Source: Rhizobium sp. NLR16a (GTDB taxonomy: Bacteria > Pseudomonadota > Alphaproteobacteria > Rhizobiales > Rhizobiaceae). From it: a stretch of DNA of 64,000 bases. Made by a program: the position numbers and the translations under genes. The DNA lies in NCBI RefSeq assembly GCF_017948245.1, contig NZ_CP072865.1, positions 955,501-1,019,500 on the forward strand, read 5' to 3'. Below are positions 16,265 through 24,827 of this stretch, in pieces. The notes beneath the pieces are model-generated. The model did not search any database, was not told the DNA's origin, and saw only the letters and a list, made by a program, of their open reading frames with translations. Every line of letters begins with the position of its first letter. The stretch's first letter is position 1.

Positions 16265-17194
16265 TCAGGATCTTGCGAGTGCCTCGTCGCACCAGTCCGC
16301 GAAGGCGGCGGTCGCCGCTTCGGCGTCGATCTCGTTCAGCGTTTCATGCCGCATATCCTGATATATCCGAGTGCTGATACGAGAGAAGCCTTGCGCTTTC
16401 AAATGGTTTGACAGCCAGAGGATGGCTTTTCCACGCCCCGTCGCCGGATCCTCGCCGCCGCCGACCAGATGGATCGGCATGTCGCGCGGCAGCCGGTCGA
16501 GATGGAGCTTCTGCGGTGCGCGAAACGTCAGTTCGAAGAGATCGAGCCAGAGCGAGACCGAAGCATCGAAGCCGCAGAGCGGATCGCCGATATATTTGTC
16601 GACTTCATCGGCATGGCGGGACAGCCAGTCGAACTCGGTGCGGCGGTCCGGGATCGATTTTCCCCAAGCTCCGAAGGTGAGCTTCGGCAAGAGGCCGCTC
16701 GGCACGTCGGAGCCCTTCAGCATCCGCTCGGCAAGCAAGATCGCCTGGGCGGCTCGGCCGGCAAGGCCGACGGCGAAATTCGAATTCCAGACGGCGACAG
16801 CGTCGAAGTCGCCCGGAGCGGTGACGGCGACATTGAGCGCCACGAGACCGCCCATCGAATGGCCGAAGAGGATCACCTTCAGGCCGGGATGGCGCGAGGC
16901 CGCATGGGCGCGCACGGCAAGGACATCGCCGATCACCCGGTCGACGCCATCCCGGCCGGCGAAGCGGCCAATCGGCGCGTCGGGCGCCGTCGTCTCGCCG
17001 TGGCCGCGGTGATCATGGGCATAGACGTGGTAGCCGCGCGCCGCCATCGCCGCGGCAAAGCGGCCGTACCGCTTCGAATGCTCCGCCAGGCCGTGCGATA
17101 TCAACAGGACGCCGCGCGCCGGGTGGGTAGCCTCGGCATGGTGATAGGCCAGAGACGCTTCCCCTATCGCGAGTCTTTGCGTATCAGAAAACAT
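16265..17194 (-). CDS. alpha/beta hydrolase, lysophospholipase/monoacylglycerol-lipase type
   Basis: The 309-residue protein is a serine hydrolase of the S33/Hydrolase_4 group. It shows LLISHGLAEHSKRY near residue 32, the oxyanion region YAHDHRGHGET near 58, and the nucleophile Ser113 in GHSMGG. The acidic residue is probably in GGGEDPATG, and the C-terminal histidine lies in MRHETLNE. This matches the monoacylglycerol lipase/lysophospholipase pattern. No signal peptide is present, so it acts in the cytoplasm. It is the promoter-proximal gene of the leftward operon ending at 12399. What ester it hydrolyses in connection with the downstream CoA-transferase and ThDP enzyme is not evident. Confidence 0.85.
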   Translation of the reverse strand: MFSDTQRLAIGEASLAYHHAEATHPARGVLLISHGLAEHSKRYGRFAAAMAARGYHVYAHDHRGHGETTAPDAPIGRFAGRDGVDRVIGDVLAVRAHAASRHPGLKVILFGHSMGGLVALNVAVTAPGDFDAVAVWNSNFAVGLAGRAAQAILLAERMLKGSDVPSGLLPKLTFGAWGKSIPDRRTEFDWLSRHADEVDKYIGDPLCGFDASVSLWLDLFELTFRAPQKLHLDRLPRDMPIHLVGGGEDPATGRGKAILWLSNHLKAQGFSRISTRIYQDMRHETLNEIDAEAATAAFADWCDEALARS

Positions 17195-17237
17195 CCGGAT
17201 CCTCCCCGCCCCAGCAGAGCAGATCGCTACTGCATAA

Positions 17238-17268
17238 TTCCTTAAAGCGGAATCGATTTAAGCGAATA
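17238..17268. repeat. short imperfect palindrome, fragment of a rhizobial intergenic repeat
   Basis: ATTCCTTAAA at 17238 is followed by TTTAAGCGAAT, an almost exact inverted copy with one inserted base. I recall similar GCATAATTCCTTAAA palindromes as scattered repeats in Rhizobium. It lies in the divergent gap between the hydrolase and RNase T2 genes and may also include their promoters. Confidence 0.35.
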
Positions 17269-17451
17269 TGCTGCAACTATAAGTGCGACACGGTGCTCGC
17301 GTAACTCTAAGACAGTGAGGTCCCCGCAATAGTCAGCTGTTTCCGGCGACGCGCAGTCGATAACAAATTTCGGCACGGCTGCGATTCAGGGTTGCTGCCG
17401 TTTACTCTTTGTGCTTATCTGTTCCTGCATTGTTCTTCTTTGGGGGTTGAA

Positions 17452-18192
17452 ATGAGCAGCATGCAGTTGCGTACCTTTACGTTCGCCTTGTCGATGATCC
17501 TTGCCGGCGCTGCCGTGGCGCAGGAGGCCGATGGCCGTACCCGTTTCATTCTTGCTGCGAGCTGGCAGCCCGCCTTCTGCCAGACGAACCAGAAGAAGCC
17601 CGAATGCGCCAGCCAGACCGGCGAGCGCCATGACGCGACGAATTTCTCGCTGCACGGCCTGTGGCCGATGCGGCAGGATTATTGCGGCGTCAGTGAGGAC
17701 CAGAAGGCTGCCGACAAGGACGGCAAATGGGATACATTGCCCGCGGTTGCGCTTTCGGCCGAGACGCAGGCGTCGCTTGCAAAGGCAATGCCCGGCACCC
17801 AGTCCGGCCTTGAACGGCACGAATGGATAAAGCATGGCACCTGCACGAAAATGAGCGTTGAGGATTATTTCGGCGTCGGCGTCCATTTAGTGGATGCGCT
17901 CAATACATCGGCCGTGCGCGATCTCTTTGCCGCCAATATCGGCAAGGCGGTCAAGGCCGAGGCGATCAAGGCTGCTTTCGACAAGAGCTTCGGGCCGGGT
18001 GCGGGCGAGCGCGTCAAGATGAGCTGCCGGCGAGCCGGCAATGTCAGGGTGATCAGCGAGTTGACGATCGGCCTGTCTGCGGATGCGGGAACGGCATCGG
18101 CAAAAAGCGCGGGCCTTGCCGATCTGATCCAGGCAGCGGGAAAAACCACGTTCGGCTGTGACGAGGGCGTTGTCGATGCGGCGGGCTTCTGA
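17452..18192 (+). CDS. periplasmic ribonuclease T2 family protein
   Basis: The 246-residue precursor begins with a signal peptide (LRTFTFALSMILAGAAVAQ, cleavage after VAQ). Both catalytic blocks of RNase T2 are intact: CAS I LHGLWP with His68, and CAS II HEWIKHGTC with His123, Glu124 and His128. Cysteines at 43, 52, 78 and 131 could form disulfides, consistent with export. The enzyme cleaves RNA without base specificity through a 2',3'-cyclic intermediate and would scavenge extracellular or periplasmic RNA for phosphate and nucleosides, like E. coli RNase I. ATG 17452 follows TGGGGGTTGAA; the longer frame from 17392 has no ribosome-binding site. It is apparently monocistronic. Confidence 0.9.
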   Translation: MSSMQLRTFTFALSMILAGAAVAQEADGRTRFILAASWQPAFCQTNQKKPECASQTGERHDATNFSLHGLWPMRQDYCGVSEDQKAADKDGKWDTLPAVALSAETQASLAKAMPGTQSGLERHEWIKHGTCTKMSVEDYFGVGVHLVDALNTSAVRDLFAANIGKAVKAEAIKAAFDKSFGPGAGERVKMSCRRAGNVRVISELTIGLSADAGTASAKSAGLADLIQAAGKTTFGCDEGVVDAAGF

Positions 18193-18289
18193 CCGGAATC
18201 CGGCGTAAACGGGTTTCGGCGTTGCTCACAGGCGCTGTTTCGCCTACATAGCGGCACGAAACGAAGTTTCCCGCCCGGAGCAGCGCAGC

Positions 18290-19939
18290 ATGGCACGTCA
18301 ATTCATCTATCATATGTCCGGCCTCAACAAGGCTTATGGCAACAAGAAGATCCTGGAGAACATCCACCTTTCCTTCTACCCGGATGCCAAGATCGGCATC
18401 CTCGGACCGAACGGCGCCGGTAAATCCACTGTGCTGCGCATCATCGCCGGCCAGGACAAGGAGTATACCGGCGAAGCCTGGCTCGCCGAGGGGGCCACGG
18501 TCGGCTATCTCGAGCAGGAGCCGAAACTCGACCCCACCAAGACGGTTTTCGAGAACGTCATGGAAGGTGTTGCCGCGAAGACGGCGATCGTCGATCGTTA
18601 CAACGAATTGATGATGAACTACTCGGACGAGACCGCGGAAGAGGGGGCGAAGCTCCAGGACATCATCGACAGCCAGAACCTCTGGGATCTGGAAAGCCAG
18701 GTCGAGATGGCGATGGAAGCCCTGCGCTGCCCGCCGCGCGATGCCGATGTCACCAATCTTTCCGGTGGTGAGCGCCGCCGCGTCGCGCTCTGCCGTCTGC
18801 TGCTGTCGCAGCCGGATCTGCTGCTGCTCGACGAACCGACCAACCATCTGGATGCCGAAACCATCGCCTGGCTCGAAAAGCACCTGCGCGACTATCCCGG
18901 CGCCGTGATGATGATTACCCACGACCGCTACTTCCTGGACAACGTCACCGGCTGGATCCTCGAACTCGATCGCGGCCGCGGCATCCCTTATGAAGGCAAC
19001 TACTCCGCCTATCTGCAGGCCAAGGCCAAGCGCATGCTGCAGGAAAACCGCGAAGAGGCATCACGCCAGAAGGCGATCAGCCGCGAGCAGGAATGGATTG
19101 CTTCCAGCCCGAAGGCTCGCCAGGCCAAGTCGAAGGCGCGTATCAAATCCTACGAGCAGTTGGTGGAGGCGGCCGAGAAGCAGCGTCCCGGCGACGCGCA
19201 GATCATCATCCCGGTGAGCGAGCGCCTCGGTCAGGTGGTCATCGAGATGGAGGGCATCACCAAGGGCTTCGACGGCCGCACGCTGGTCAACGACCTGTCG
19301 CTGAAGCTGCCGCCGGGGGGCATTGTCGGCATCATCGGTCCGAACGGCGCCGGAAAGACGACGCTGTTCAAGATGATCACCGGCCAGGAAACGCCGGATG
19401 GTGGTACGATCCGGATCGGCGAAACCGTGCACCTCAGCTATGTCGACCAGAGCCGCGATGCGCTCGATCCCAACAAGACCGTCTGGGAAGAAATCTCCGG
19501 CGGCGCCGAAGTGATCAAGCTCGGCAAGTTCGACATGAACTCCCGTGCTTATTGCGGCGCCTTCAACTTCAAGGGCGGCGATCAGCAGCAGAAGGTCGGC
19601 AGTCTCTCGGGCGGCCAGCGTAACCGCGTTCACCTCGCCAAGATGTTGAAATCCGGCGGCAACGTTCTGCTGCTCGACGAGCCGACCAACGACCTTGATA
19701 CGGAAACGCTTGGCGCCCTTGAGAACGCGCTTGAGAATTTTGCCGGTTGCGCCATCGTCATCAGCCACGATCGCATGTTCCTCGACCGCCTGGCAACGCA
19801 TATCCTGGCTTTTGAGGGCGAGGGCCATGTCGAATGGTTCGAAGGCAACTTCGAGGATTATGAGGAGGACAAGGTCCGTCGCCTCGGCCCGGATGCGCTC
19901 AATCCGGGCAGCCAGGCCCATAAGCGCCTGACACGCTGA
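18290..19939 (+). CDS. ettA: energy-dependent translational throttle EttA (ABC-F ATPase)
   Basis: The 549-residue protein has two ABC nucleotide-binding domains and no membrane domain. Walker A motifs GPNGAGKST (near 43) and GPNGAGKTT (near 347), signature sequences LSGGERRR and LSGGQRNR, and two Walker B LLLDEPTN motifs are intact. Between them lie the arm region [16 protein letters not shown] and the P-site linker [25 protein letters not shown] (abridged). This is the EttA subgroup of ABC-F proteins, which bind the ribosomal E site and gate the first peptide bond according to the ATP/ADP ratio. The start Met-Ala-Arg-Gln-Phe-Ile-Tyr is typical. It is followed by its own terminator. Confidence 0.95.
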   Translation: MARQFIYHMSGLNKAYGNKKILENIHLSFYPDAKIGILGPNGAGKSTVLRIIAGQDKEYTGEAWLAEGATVGYLEQEPKLDPTKTVFENVMEGVAAKTAIVDRYNELMMNYSDETAEEGAKLQDIIDSQNLWDLESQVEMAMEALRCPPRDADVTNLSGGERRRVALCRLLLSQPDLLLLDEPTNHLDAETIAWLEKHLRDYPGAVMMITHDRYFLDNVTGWILELDRGRGIPYEGNYSAYLQAKAKRMLQENREEASRQKAISREQEWIASSPKARQAKSKARIKSYEQLVEAAEKQRPGDAQIIIPVSERLGQVVIEMEGITKGFDGRTLVNDLSLKLPPGGIVGIIGPNGAGKTTLFKMITGQETPDGGTIRIGETVHLSYVDQSRDALDPNKTVWEEISGGAEVIKLGKFDMNSRAYCGAFNFKGGDQQQKVGSLSGGQRNRVHLAKMLKSGGNVLLLDEPTNDLDTETLGALENALENFAGCAIVISHDRMFLDRLATHILAFEGEGHVEWFEGNFEDYEEDKVRRLGPDALNPGSQAHKRLTR

Positions 19940-19962
19940 TCCCTGCTTCATTTCTGCTTCCG

Positions 19963-19988
19963 AAGCCCCGGTTCGACCGGGGCTTTTT
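19963..19988 (+). terminator. rho-independent terminator after ettA
   Basis: AAGCCCCGGT (19963-19972) and ACCGGGGCTT (19976-19985) form a 10-bp stem with a TCG loop, followed by a T-run. It lies 24 bases after the ettA stop. Confidence 0.92.
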
Positions 19989-20068
19989 CGTGTCCGACCC
20001 CGTCGCAATTTGCGCAGGCAATTTCGCGAACAGTGCGAATTGCCGCTTGCCACCGCTTTTCAAATCAC

Positions 20069-20089
20069 ATAAAGATATCTTTATATCTT
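20069..20089. promoter_or_regulatory. palindromic candidate operator of the ArsR-methyltransferase regulator
   Basis: ATAAAGATATCTTTAT at 20069-20084 is a perfect 16-bp palindrome. Overlapping it, AAGATAT (20072-20078) and ATATCTT (20083-20089) form a second inverted repeat with a 4-base spacer. It ends 10 bases before the regulator start, the usual location of an autoregulatory ArsR-family site. Confidence 0.55.
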
Positions 20090-20099
20090 GATTGGGCCA

Positions 20100-21128
20100 A
20101 TGATGAGCGAACCTTTGAAGCTGGGACTGGATGGGCTGGTGGACGTCTTGAAGGCGGCCGGAGAACCCACGCGTCTGCGTCTTCTGGCGCTTCTCGACGG
20201 CGGCGACCTGACGGTGACCGATCTTACTGAAATCCTCGGCCAGTCGCAGCCGCGCATCTCCCGCCACCTGAAGCTGCTCGGCGAGGCCGAACTGATCGAA
20301 CGCTATCAGGAAGGCGCCTGGGCCTATTTTCGCCTCAAGCAGGACGGCAAGGCGGCCATGCTGGTGCGGGCGCTGCTGAAACATGTCTCCGAGAACGACC
20401 CGACCATCCTTCGTGACGGCGAGCGTCTTTCGGCTGTCAAGCGCCAGCGGGCCGAGCGGGCGCAAGCCTATTTCAGCCGCAATGCCGCGGAATGGGACGA
20501 GCTTCGCCGCCTGCACGCGGCGGATGAGGAGGTCGACGCCGCCGTCATTCGGCTGCTCGGCAACCAGCCGATCGATTCGCTGCTGGATCTCGGCACCGGC
20601 ACCGGCCGCATCCTCGAACTCCTGTCCGGACTTTACCGCCGTGCTGTCGGTGTCGACGCCAGTCGCGACATGCTGAGCGTGGCGCGCGCCAATCTCGACA
20701 AGTCCCGCATCACCAAGGCGACGGTGCGCCACGCCGATATCTTGAACCTTCCGTTCGAGGGGCAGGATTTCGACCTTGTGACGATCCATCAGGTGCTGCA
20801 TTTCTTCGATCAGCCGGAGATTGCGATCGCGGAAGCGGCGCGCATGCTGCGGCCGGGCGGGCGGCTCGTGGTCATCGACCTCGCGCCGCACACGCTCGAA
20901 TATCTCAGAGACGAACATGCCCATGTCCGTCTCGGCTTTTCGCACCAGGCGATGTCCGACTGGTTGCGCAAGGCCGGGCTCGACGTCGAGCAGGTCGTCG
21001 ATCTTCATCCGGGTCAGCAGGGCGGGCAGGGGTTGACGGTCACCGTCTGGCTCGCGCGCGATCCGAGGCGCCTCATGGCTTCGCAAACGAGCGAAGGCGC
21101 CGAACCCACATTTGCCGGGAGAGTATGA
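20100..21128 (+). CDS. ArsR-family HTH regulator fused to a SAM-methyltransferase domain (SahR-like)
   Basis: The 342-residue protein joins an ArsR winged helix (residues about 8-85) to a class I methyltransferase domain. The HTH reads LKAAGEPTRLRLLALLDGG and QSQPRISRHLKLLGEAELI. The methyltransferase has LLDLGTGTGRILELL near 160, VGVDASRDML, and DLVTIHQVLHFFDQP as motif III-like block. No cysteine cluster for metal sensing is visible. This architecture is that of SahR, which senses S-adenosylhomocysteine and controls methionine-cycle genes in Proteobacteria. The metF gene starts one base after its TGA, which supports that role. Start is ATG 20100 or the adjacent ATG 20103. A bifunctional methyltransferase cannot be excluded. 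Confidence 0.8.
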   Translation: MMSEPLKLGLDGLVDVLKAAGEPTRLRLLALLDGGDLTVTDLTEILGQSQPRISRHLKLLGEAELIERYQEGAWAYFRLKQDGKAAMLVRALLKHVSENDPTILRDGERLSAVKRQRAERAQAYFSRNAAEWDELRRLHAADEEVDAAVIRLLGNQPIDSLLDLGTGTGRILELLSGLYRRAVGVDASRDMLSVARANLDKSRITKATVRHADILNLPFEGQDFDLVTIHQVLHFFDQPEIAIAEAARMLRPGGRLVVIDLAPHTLEYLRDEHAHVRLGFSHQAMSDWLRKAGLDVEQVVDLHPGQQGGQGLTVTVWLARDPRRLMASQTSEGAEPTFAGRV

Positions 21129-21129
21129 C

Positions 21130-22032
21130 ATGGCTTTGAAAAGCGAAGGACGCGGGCGCAACTTCGGGATCTCCTTCGAATTTTTTCCGCCGAAATCGGA
21201 GGAAATGGAAGGGCAGCTCTGGGATACTGTCAGCAAGCTGCAGGATTGGGATCCGGATTTCGTGTCGGTGACCTACGGCGCCGGCGGCACCACCAAGGCG
21301 CCGACGCTGTCTGCTGTTACGCGTTTCCTGTCGCAGACGCCGCTTGCCACCGCCTCGCACCTGACCTGCGTTGGTGCGACGAAGGAGGAAACGCATCATA
21401 TGATCGATACGTTTCGCAAGGTCGGCGTAAAGCATTTCGTGGCTTTGCGCGGTGATGCGCCCGGCGGCGTCGGCGCGCCCTATCAGCCGCATCCCGGCGG
21501 TTACGCCAATGCGGCAGAACTGGTGGCCGGCCTCAAGTCGGTCGGTGATTTCGAGATTTCGGTCTCCGCCTATCCGGAAAAGCACCCGGAAAGCCGTGAT
21601 ACGGCCGCCGATATCGACATGCTGAAGCGCAAGGCCGATAACGGCGCCGACCGGGCGCTGACGCAGTTCTTCTTCGACAATGACAATTTCGAGCGCTACC
21701 TGGAGCGGGTGCGCGCCGCCGGCATCTCGATCCCGATCGTGCCAGGTATCATGCCGATCCAGAACCTGACGCAGTTGAAGCGTTTCGCCGGCGCCTGTGG
21801 CGCGGTCATCCCTGGCTTCCTCGACGAGCGTTTCGCGGGCCTCGACGATAAGCCCGAGGACCGGGCGAAGGTCGCGGCCGAAGTTGCCGCCGAGCAGATC
21901 GAGGATCTCGTCCGGCGCGGCATCGGTGATTTCCATCTCTATACGATGAATCGCGCGCCGCTGGTTTCCGCGGTGCTTGACAATCTCGGCTTTGCCCGCC
22001 GAACGACAAAGAGCGCGGGAGCCGCCGCCTGA
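21130..22032 (+). CDS. metF: 5,10-methylenetetrahydrofolate reductase
   Basis: The 300-residue protein is a typical bacterial MetF. It has FGISFEFFPPKSEEME at the start with the conserved Glu, FVSVTYGAGGTT near 45, HLTCVGATKEE, the FVALRGDAP flavin/folate loop, SVSAYPEKHPE, ALTQFFFDNDNF and VPGIMPI. It reduces methylene-THF to methyl-THF with FAD and NADH, feeding methionine synthase. ATG 21130 is used, with GGGAGAG upstream; it lies one base after the regulator stop, so the two are translationally coupled. Regulation by the adjacent SahR-like protein and homocysteine status is inferred. metH is not next to it here. Confidence 0.95.
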   Translation: MALKSEGRGRNFGISFEFFPPKSEEMEGQLWDTVSKLQDWDPDFVSVTYGAGGTTKAPTLSAVTRFLSQTPLATASHLTCVGATKEETHHMIDTFRKVGVKHFVALRGDAPGGVGAPYQPHPGGYANAAELVAGLKSVGDFEISVSAYPEKHPESRDTAADIDMLKRKADNGADRALTQFFFDNDNFERYLERVRAAGISIPIVPGIMPIQNLTQLKRFAGACGAVIPGFLDERFAGLDDKPEDRAKVAAEVAAEQIEDLVRRGIGDFHLYTMNRAPLVSAVLDNLGFARRTTKSAGAAA

Positions 22033-22053
22033 TCCTTGCAGACGTTCAAAAGT

Positions 22054-22089
22054 GAAAAAGCGCATGTCGGGCGGGACCTGCGCTTTTTC
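22054..22089 (+). terminator. terminator after metF
   Basis: GAAAAAGCGCA (22054-22064) and TGCGCTTTTTC (22079-22089) form an 11-bp perfect stem with a 14-base loop and built-in A and T runs, so it can work in both directions. It ends both metF and the small leftward ORF at 22150-22227. Confidence 0.85.
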
Positions 22090-22149
22090 GTTGGCGGATT
22101 GATCAGGGGAGTTTAGGCACTATCAGCATTCCGCCTCCGTCATTCCGGC

Positions 22150-22227
22150 TCAAATGAAGAGCATGGATAAGACGAAAGCAAACGCTGCACTGACCAACAG
22201 AACATTCAAGGATTGCGTGAGTCCCAT
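22150..22227 (-). CDS. 25-residue single-span membrane peptide (putative small protein)
   Basis: Reading leftward from ATG at 22227, a 25-codon frame encodes MGLTQSLNVLLVSAAFAFVL followed by SMLFI and TGA. An excellent ribosome-binding site, GAGGAG, lies 6 bases upstream of the ATG. Residues about 7-25 form one hydrophobic helix, so the product should sit in the inner membrane. It is far too short for routine gene calling. The metF terminator lies 61 bases beyond its stop and works in this direction as well. Function unknown; small membrane peptides often modulate a larger transporter or kinase. The strong ribosome-binding site and clean hydrophobic profile are the only evidence. Confidence 0.55.
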   Translation of the reverse strand: MGLTQSLNVLLVSAAFAFVLSMLFI

Positions 22228-22391
22228 GTCTGTCTCCTCGCGTTAGCCGTCGGATATTATGTCTGAAATATGTCGGTTGGGAAGCGGATTTTATGCTGCG
22301 CTGCCGAAACGGCCAGTGGACAAGTCGAACATCATTTTCCTAAGGCCATGAGACAAAACGATAATTTCGAGAAAATTTTTCTTCACACATT

Positions 22392-22406
22392 TTAACACGG
22401 CGTTAA
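22392..22406. promoter_or_regulatory. TTAA-N7-TTAA site (CtrA-like)
   Basis: TTAA, seven bases, TTAA fits the full CtrA consensus. It lies about 165 bases upstream of the small leftward ORF, in a 264-base gap (22228-22491) in which I see no gene. The motif is short and AT-rich, so chance is possible. Confidence 0.3.
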
Positions 22407-22491
22407 ATCAGGCGACTGCGAATTTACCTATGCGCCCGAAACTTGGCGAAGCCGCAACTGGTTGAAAACATACGAAAAATGCAACCTGAGG

Positions 22492-23397
22492 TCAGGCGGG
22501 CTTGGCCAGCAGGCGATAGGCGCGCCCGTCGAGGATGACGAGGCCGAAACCGATCAACGCCATGCCGGCGAATTCGCTCAGGCTGAGCCTTTCGCGGAGG
22601 AAGAGCACGCCGAGAAGGATGGCGCTCGGCGGCACCAGCAGCGTGACGAGCGAGGCGTTGGTGGCGCCGGCGGTCGCGATGACCCTGAAATAGAGAATAT
22701 AGGCGAAGGCGGTCGAAAGCAGCGCCAGCGCCAGGATGGCAAGCAGCACTTCGAGCGGCGGTATGGTCAGTGCCCAGGGTCGATCGGCCAGCAGCGACAA
22801 TGGCAGAGCGATCAGTGAGGATGCGGTCAACTGGCCGGCGGCGGTGACCGCGGCAGGGACGCCCTTGAAACGTTTGCCGTAGGTGGCGGCAAAACCGTAG
22901 GAGACGGCGGCGAGCACCGGAAACAGCAGCGCCCAGAGCGCGGCTTCGCTGCCGGCGGAGATGCCGGGGCCGACCAGCACGATCGTCCCGAGGAGACCCA
23001 CGAGGCAGCCTGCGATCTTGGCCGAGCTCAGCTTCTCGTCCGAGGTGAGGTAATTGGCGATGAGCACCGTCCAGATCGGCGTCGTCGCGTTCAGGATCGC
23101 CGCTAGCCCGGCGCCGATGCGGGTCTGGCCGAAGAAGATCAGGGCATGCGGCAGGACATTGTTGATGACGCCGAGGATCAGGAACTCGCGCCAGCGGGCC
23201 TTGAAGATCGAATAGATGTCAAGACGCCCGGCAATATAGACATGCAGCGCGAGCGCGGCGAGCAACAGCCTGAGGAAGACGAGGGTCAGCGGTGGCACGT
23301 GCTGGACGGCGATGCGGGCAAAGAAAAAGGAGCCGCCCCAGATCAGGCCGAGCAGGACCAGCAGCCCCCAAGTCCAGGCATTCATCTTGCTGTCCAT
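22492..23397 (-). CDS. EamA/DMT-superfamily transporter
   Basis: The 301-residue protein has ten hydrophobic segments in two EamA repeats. It opens with the GLIWGGSFFFARIAV signature and later shows LNATTPIWTVLIA and LALLSTAFAYILYFRVI. This is the same superfamily as the transporter at 15291-16247, but it is clearly a different subfamily. Start ATG 23397 or the internal Met at codon 5 are both possible. It is downstream of the transglycosylase gene and separated from it by a strong hairpin, so it is probably transcribed separately. Metabolite export is likely, substrate unknown. Confidence 0.85.
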   Translation of the reverse strand: MDSKMNAWTWGLLVLLGLIWGGSFFFARIAVQHVPPLTLVFLRLLLAALALHVYIAGRLDIYSIFKARWREFLILGVINNVLPHALIFFGQTRIGAGLAAILNATTPIWTVLIANYLTSDEKLSSAKIAGCLVGLLGTIVLVGPGISAGSEAALWALLFPVLAAVSYGFAATYGKRFKGVPAAVTAAGQLTASSLIALPLSLLADRPWALTIPPLEVLLAILALALLSTAFAYILYFRVIATAGATNASLVTLLVPPSAILLGVLFLRERLSLSEFAGMALIGFGLVILDGRAYRLLAKPA

Positions 23398-23477
23398 GCC
23401 GCTTCCTCCACCGCAAGCGAACCGTCCGCAACCGGCACCGGTTCTTCATCAGGAAGCTTTAGCCCAAGCGGCAAATG

Positions 23478-23509
23478 CCGCCACCCGTTTCTTGCAAAAC
23501 GGGTGGCGG
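23478..23509. terminator. 13-bp perfect hairpin between transglycosylase and EamA genes
   Basis: CCGCCACCCGTTT (23478-23490) and AAACGGGTGGCGG (23497-23509) form a perfect stem with a 6-base loop. It lies 16 bases beyond the leftward transglycosylase stop. No long U-tract follows in that direction, so it may act as a terminator with help or as an mRNA stabiliser. Confidence 0.6.
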
Positions 23510-23525
23510 TAAACGTCAGCGGCGA

Positions 23526-24746
23526 TCAGAGAGCGTTGAGAAGGGCAGGCGTCGCCCAGCCGTCGGCCGGTATCCCCAAGCGCTGCTGTTCCTTCTGGAT
23601 CGCGATACGCGTGCCGGAACCGAGAATGCCGTCGATCTCTCCGACATCGTGGCCGAGCGACTGCAGCTTGGTCTGCAGCGTCTTCATCTGGTCGTTGGCA
23701 AGCCCTTGTTCCGGCGCGCCCTTGAGATAGGTCGGGGCGCCGGAAAGGCGGGTCGCGAAATAGGCGGCCGAGGTCGTGTAGATGAAAGACTTGTTCCATT
23801 CGAGATATATCTTGAAATTCGGGTAGGCGATGAAGGCCGGTCCCATGCGGCCCTGCGGCAGGACCAGATCGCCCTCGAGCTCACCGAAGGCCGTATTGCC
23901 GTCGCGCGGCTTGACGCCGAGCGCGAACCACTCGCTGGCCTTCATTGCGCCGCCAAGGCCGGATTTCTCCCAAGGCAGGTTGTCGGGCAGGGTGACTTCC
24001 TGCAGCCAGGGCTGACCGCGCTCGAAGCCGAGATGCTGGATGAATTTCGCTGCCGTCAGGATGGCGTCCGGGCCGCTCTGCTTCAGGCGGACATGGCCGT
24101 CGCCGTCGCCGTCCATGCCATAGGCGATGATGTCGCGCGGCAACATCTGGACCTGGCCGATCTCGCCGGCCCAGGCGCCGGTGTTGGTGGCGGGGTCAAG
24201 GTCGCCGTGCTCGACCATCTCGATCAAGGCGATCAGCTGCGGGCGGAAGAGTTCTGGGCGGCGGCAGTCGTGCGACAGCGTCACCAGAGCATTGCGGGTG
24301 TTGAAATCGCCCTGGACGGCGCCGAAATCGGTTTCCATCGCCCAGAATGCGGTGATGACGCCTTGGGGAATGCCGAATTCCTGCTCGGCCCGGGCAAAGA
24401 CGTCGGCATATTGCTTCATCTTCTGGCGGCCGATGTCGAGACGGGCTTGGCTGACGGTGCGCTGCGAGAATTCTAGGAAGGTCTGCTTGAAGACGCCCTG
24501 GGCGCGATCCCGGCTCAGGACCTTGGGATCGATTTCGGCGCCGGCCAGCGCCTCGTCGGCGGCTGCGGCGCTGGCGCCTGCGGCGACCGCATCAGCCTTG
24601 ACGCCCTGGAGAAAGGCAGACAGATCGCCGCCGCAGGGGGCTGCCGGAGCCGAGGCCGCGGGCGCCTGCTGGGCGGCCGCGCCGCCTGCAAAAGCGAGGG
24701 CAAACAGGAGGGCGAGTGCAGAGCGGCTTGTGAGCGAGCGGTGCAT
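23526..24746 (-). CDS. MltB-family lytic murein transglycosylase with peptidoglycan-binding domain
   Basis: The 406-residue precursor has a signal peptide (SALALLFALAFAGGAAAQQ, in part). An SLT_2/MltB catalytic domain follows (about 40-330), with Glu138 in FWAMETDFGAVQGDFNTRNA (abridged) as the acid, GEIGQVQMLPRDI and YPNFKIYLEWNKS. A C-terminal PG_binding_1 domain covers about 345-406 (LQTKLQSLGHDVGEIDGILG in part). No lipobox is present, so it is a soluble periplasmic form. It cleaves the MurNAc-GlcNAc bond to 1,6-anhydromuropeptides. It is one of several murein hydrolases within 12 kb (24.8, 29.3, 33.4 and 34.4 kb). Confidence 0.9.
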   Translation of the reverse strand: MHRSLTSRSALALLFALAFAGGAAAQQAPAASAPAAPCGGDLSAFLQGVKADAVAAGASAAAADEALAGAEIDPKVLSRDRAQGVFKQTFLEFSQRTVSQARLDIGRQKMKQYADVFARAEQEFGIPQGVITAFWAMETDFGAVQGDFNTRNALVTLSHDCRRPELFRPQLIALIEMVEHGDLDPATNTGAWAGEIGQVQMLPRDIIAYGMDGDGDGHVRLKQSGPDAILTAAKFIQHLGFERGQPWLQEVTLPDNLPWEKSGLGGAMKASEWFALGVKPRDGNTAFGELEGDLVLPQGRMGPAFIAYPNFKIYLEWNKSFIYTTSAAYFATRLSGAPTYLKGAPEQGLANDQMKTLQTKLQSLGHDVGEIDGILGSGTRIAIQKEQQRLGIPADGWATPALLNAL

Positions 24747-24827
24747 GAATGCGGTCCTTATAGCAAATGGATGCCCGTCGCTTTCACAGAGGAATGTGAC
24801 GGAAGCAAGAAAGATTGAAAGACGTTA

